The notes under the pieces: generated by a model
Told to the model about the DNA's origin: nothing
What the model saw: only the letters and a program-made list of their open reading frames with translations
Database searches by the model: none
In this document: positions 6,212 to 6,604 of the stretch, one piece after another
How the letters are laid out: each line of letters opens with the position of its first letter
Numbering within the stretch: the first letter of the stretch is position 1
Program-made: the position numbers and the translations under genes
Source of the DNA: Cyanobacteria bacterium NC_groundwater_1444_Ag_S-0.65um_54_12
GTDB taxonomy: Bacteria > Cyanobacteriota > Sericytochromatia > S15B-MN24 > VGJW01
NCBI GenBank assembly: GCA_016267585.1
Contig: JACQUT010000386.1
Location: 1-6,604, forward strand
Direction of reading: 5' to 3'
Length of the DNA: 6,604 bases

Positions 6212-6604
6212 GATTGTGAGATGCGGACTCGTTCAAACCCGCAATGACACCCCGATCACTGAACCCCTGGGAAAAATCAAGGAAGCCATGATTGCCAAGA
6301 ATATCGCCCTGGTGGAAGAGGCAGGCCAAAAAGGCGTCCAGGTGCTCTGTCTGCAAGAGATTTTCTATGGCCCTTATTTTTGCGCCGAGCAAAATCCCCG
6401 CTGGTATGCCACTGCCGAGCGCATTCCTGAGGGGCCTACTGTCAAGTTGATGCGAGATTTGGCGATCAAATACCGAATGGTCATTATTGTCCCGATCTAC
6501 GAGGAAGAGATGACCGGCGTTTATTACAACACTGCCGCGGTCATCGATGCGGACGGAACTTTCCTCGGCCGGTATCGCAAGACGCACATTCCACACTGCT
6601 GGCC
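6204..6604 (+). CDS. Nitrilase-superfamily C-N hydrolase, beta-ureidopropionase-like (partial)
   Basis: The first 133 codons of a gene that runs off the right edge. It starts at ATG 6204 (MSRIVRCGLVQTRND), eight bases inside the aminohydrolase gene, with AAGGA upstream. Two of the three nitrilase catalytic residues are present: E52 in LCLQEIFYGPYF and K126 in GRYRKTHIPH. The catalytic Cys would lie beyond the window. EIFYGPYFC and RKTHIPHCW resemble the beta-ureidopropionase/N-carbamoyl amino-acid amidase branch, which releases an amine, CO2 and ammonia from N-carbamoyl compounds such as N-carbamoyl-beta-alanine. No signal peptide is seen; it is probably cytoplasmic. Next to an SsnA-type aminohydrolase, a role in reductive pyrimidine or hydantoin catabolism is the best inference. 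N-carbamoylputrescine amidase is the main alternative. Confidence 0.85.
   Translation, partial: MSRIVRCGLVQTRNDTPITEPLGKIKEAMIAKNIALVEEAGQKGVQVLCLQEIFYGPYFCAEQNPRWYATAERIPEGPTVKLMRDLAIKYRMVIIVPIYEEEMTGVYYNTAAVIDADGTFLGRYRKTHIPHCW

Noticed and set aside
6111..6596. Minus-strand 161-codon frame
   Set aside because: Antisense to the end of ssnA and the amidase gene; the plus strand has the catalytic Glu and Lys motifs, the minus strand has no known motif.

Overview
The window looks like a chromosomal stretch of a Gram-negative proteobacterium. Evidence is the proteobacterial-type NhaD antiporter, an SsnA-type aminohydrolase, tight operons with overlapping stop/start codons, and base composition a little over half G+C by eye. 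The DUF302 plus rhodanese pairing would fit a sulfur- or ammonia-oxidising beta- or gammaproteobacterium, but this is a guess from family distribution and no gene here fixes the taxon. I see no tRNA, rRNA, CRISPR array, transposase or phage gene.

Left block (59-2798, + strand): three closely spaced genes read as one operon. They encode a small DUF302 protein, an exported rhodanese-domain protein with a histidine-rich tandem repeat before the catalytic domain, and a NhaD-type Na+/H+ antiporter. The rhodanese stop and the probable TTG start of nhaD overlap (TTGA). The shared theme is probably envelope sulfur, metal or redox chemistry together with sodium/pH homeostasis; that link is inference from gene order.

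Middle (2799-3590): a convergent intergenic gap of about 120 bp with one small perfect hairpin and no convincing terminator, then an XRE/Cro-type regulator on the minus strand starting at TTG, then a divergent leader of about 157 bp.

Right block (3591-6604, + strand): a second operon with overlapping genes. It encodes a threonine-synthase-family PLP enzyme with an N-terminal zinc ribbon, an SsnA-type amidohydrolase, and the first 133 codons of a nitrilase-superfamily amidase cut by the window edge. The amidase resembles the beta-ureidopropionase/N-carbamoyl amidase branch. An SsnA-like deaminase next to a C-N hydrolase suggests nucleobase (reductive pyrimidine) or related cyclic-amide catabolism, with further genes such as preT/preA and dihydropyrimidinase possibly beyond position 6604. 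The threonine-synthase homologue is the odd member, and the divergent regulator is the obvious candidate to control this operon.

Nothing here is a clearly new system. The points most worth checking are the metal-binding repeat and its apparent frame-shifted continuation in the rhodanese protein, the long hydrophilic insertion in NhaD, and the role of the threonine-synthase homologue inside a nucleobase-type catabolic operon.
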